A stretch of DNA of 7,826 nucleotides from contig JAGVII010000644.1 in NCBI GenBank assembly GCA_020056155.1, positions 1 to 7,826 of the forward strand. The letters are read 5' to 3'. The position numbers and the translations under genes were made by a program. This DNA is from Afipia sp. Its GTDB lineage: Bacteria > Pseudomonadota > Alphaproteobacteria > Rhizobiales > Xanthobacteraceae. The notes beneath the pieces were generated by a model. That model saw only the letters and a program-made list of their open reading frames with translations. It did not search any database and was not told where the DNA came from. How positions within the stretch are numbered: position 1 is the stretch's first letter; every line of letters starts with the position of its first letter. Positions 7,181 to 7,826 of this stretch are shown one piece after another.

Positions 7181-7372
7181 TCAGCTATCCTTTGTTCGAA
7201 ACGACGCATTACCAATGTTCGAGTAAGCGGAGACAGGATCGCTATATGGCATTGTGTTGCCAATTTTGATTTCGGTATCGGTTGCTCTGGAATCGTACTT
7301 CCTCTGCGCGATAGCGCACTGAGCCGATGTCGCCAAAAGAATCGCCGCCAGCAGGTATGAGCGTGCGTTCAT
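7181..7372 (-). pseudogene. LivK-like substrate-binding protein, truncated N-terminus
   Basis: An ATG at 7370-7372, with an AGGGA-type ribosome binding site just upstream, opens a 63-residue frame. It starts with a clear signal peptide (about residues 1-22, ending CAIA before QRKYDS) and continues TDTEIKIGNTMPYSDPVSAY and SNIG. This is the standard opening of mature LivK-like binding proteins (TEIKIGN.MPYSGP.SAY). Resemblance stops at about residue 54 (position 7211). Nine unrelated residues follow, then a stop at 7181-7183, whereas a full protein would have about 390-400 residues. Over 80% of the gene is therefore missing, replaced by the Bug gene whose start lies just beyond. Residues such as Asp45 where the family has Gly, and Arg29 where Gly is usual, would each need only one G-to-A change, which fits a decaying copy. 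The other LivK-like gene at 4868-6073 is not the missing remainder, because it has its own signal peptide. Confidence 0.8.
7188..7193 (-). promoter_or_regulatory. Ribosome binding site of the Bug-family gene
   Basis: The minus strand reads AAAGGA, 8 bases upstream of the ATG at 7177-7179. It lies inside the out-of-frame tail of the truncated binding-protein remnant, which ends just one base before that ATG. Translation of the remnant could therefore be coupled to that of the Bug gene. Confidence 0.55.
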
Positions 7373-7448
7373 ATCGTTTCCCTGTAACCCTTGCGCCCTC
7401 GCCTTCAGAGGCCAGTTTGGCTCTCCGTGGAATGGCAATTTTCTTAAA

Positions 7449-7477
7449 AGCTACAGTTCTTTTTTGGAACGTGTCAA
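7449..7477 (-). promoter_or_regulatory. Possible promoter for the minus-strand array
   Basis: The minus strand carries TTGACA at 7472-7477, an exact -35 consensus. A -10 region would fall at about 7448-7454, where TAGCTT or GTAGCT gives only a three-of-six match or less. Transcription would begin near 7440, about 70 bases before the ATG of the truncated binding-protein remnant. The spacer contains GTTC and GAAC arms around an A-rich loop, a possible operator half-site arrangement. The weak -10 makes this tentative, but it is the best-placed candidate upstream of the first minus-strand reading frame. Confidence 0.35.
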
Positions 7478-7504
7478 GCAATCTGTACGATCTCAATCCG
7501 ATTA

Positions 7505-7826
7505 CAGGCAATAGTAAAATATAATCGCTAGGCGCTAGCTATTGATCATAGACGTGTTTTCCTTTCTGAGGGGGCACATCGAAAAATAGCTGCGGGCGGA
7601 AAATTATGCGGCATATGTCGCACCTGTCGCCCACTCGACATTCGCCGAGAATTATTACCGTGCCGTATTGGAACTGTTGTGGCCGACTGCGGCCAAGTAT
7701 TTGCTAGCGAAGGATATACTGTGTGTGTCACACGTCGCCCCAAGCAGAGCAGCCGATCCGACATCCTCGCTACCAAAATTGTGGATGATCGCTATTCATC
7801 GTTGAACAAGCAAAGGAAAAAGGGAC
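7505..7826. other. Right-end stretch without an intact gene
   Basis: No complete gene with a good start is visible on either strand. The stretch holds a small perfect inverted repeat, TGGCCG-ACTG-CGGCCA (7680-7695), and a plus-strand frame open from about 7530 to the edge that lacks an ATG and may contain a dehydrogenase scrap. The last bases, ending AAGGAAAAAGGGAC, are purine-rich and could be the ribosome binding site of a plus-strand gene starting just beyond the window, but that cannot be tested here. Confidence 0.4.
7667..7744 (+). pseudogene. Possible short-chain dehydrogenase N-terminal scrap
   Basis: Within the open plus-strand frame the translation reads VFASEGYTVCVTRRPK, preceded by IGTVVADCGQ. 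This resembles the first helix and second strand of the Rossmann fold in short-chain dehydrogenases (usual form GxGxxIAxxFAxEGYxVCVTRR). The glycine-rich loop that should come before is not recognisable, there is no start codon, and what follows does not look like the family. If the likeness is real it is a degraded fragment. The match covers under 20 good residues, so it could be chance. Confidence 0.3.

Noticed and set aside
7180..7263. 28-residue N-terminal extension of the Bug-family protein
   Set aside because: The signal peptide and ribosome binding site favour the ATG at 7179, and the extension overlaps the remnant of the other binding protein in a different frame.

Overview
The window looks like chromosome from an alphaproteobacterium of the Bradyrhizobium/Rhodopseudomonas type. 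This is an inference from the G+C-rich coding regions, the style of the periplasmic binding proteins and acyl-CoA enzymes, and the short AACAGGGAA-type repeats at the left end; no rRNA or other taxonomic marker is present. All four intact genes lie on the minus strand and read right to left.

Layout. At the left edge (1-198, minus) is the N-terminus of a probable GAF-type sensor protein that runs out of the window. A gene-free stretch of about 700 bases follows. It holds a perfect GC-rich hairpin (571-597) and a patch of five short AACAGGGAA-like repeats (678-847). Then come a carboxyltransferase (beta) subunit of an acyl-CoA carboxylase (909-2471), a 468-base gap containing the C-terminal remnant of a LysR-type regulator on the plus strand (about 2573-2854), a feruloyl-CoA-synthase-like acyl-CoA ligase (2939-4768), a Leu/Ile/Val-type (LivK-like) ABC substrate-binding protein (4868-6073), and a Bug/TctC-type substrate-binding protein (6184-7179). 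Immediately upstream of the last gene is the truncated N-terminus of a second LivK-like binding protein (7181-7372). Beyond it is a non-coding or degraded stretch to the right edge, with a plausible promoter for the array and a possible scrap of a short-chain dehydrogenase on the plus strand.

How the genes may work together. Two exported binding proteins, an acyl-CoA ligase of the hydroxycinnamate type and an acyl-CoA carboxyltransferase suggest uptake of an aromatic or other carboxylic acid, activation to its CoA thioester, and a carboxylation step. The set is incomplete: no ABC permease or ATPase, no TctA/TctB membrane partner, no biotin carboxylase and no intact biotin carrier are visible. 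The gene remnants between and beside the intact genes point to repeated rearrangement. I did not find a convincing new system. The most notable features are the remnant binding-protein leader directly in front of the Bug gene, the LysR stump, and the unexplained repeat patch.
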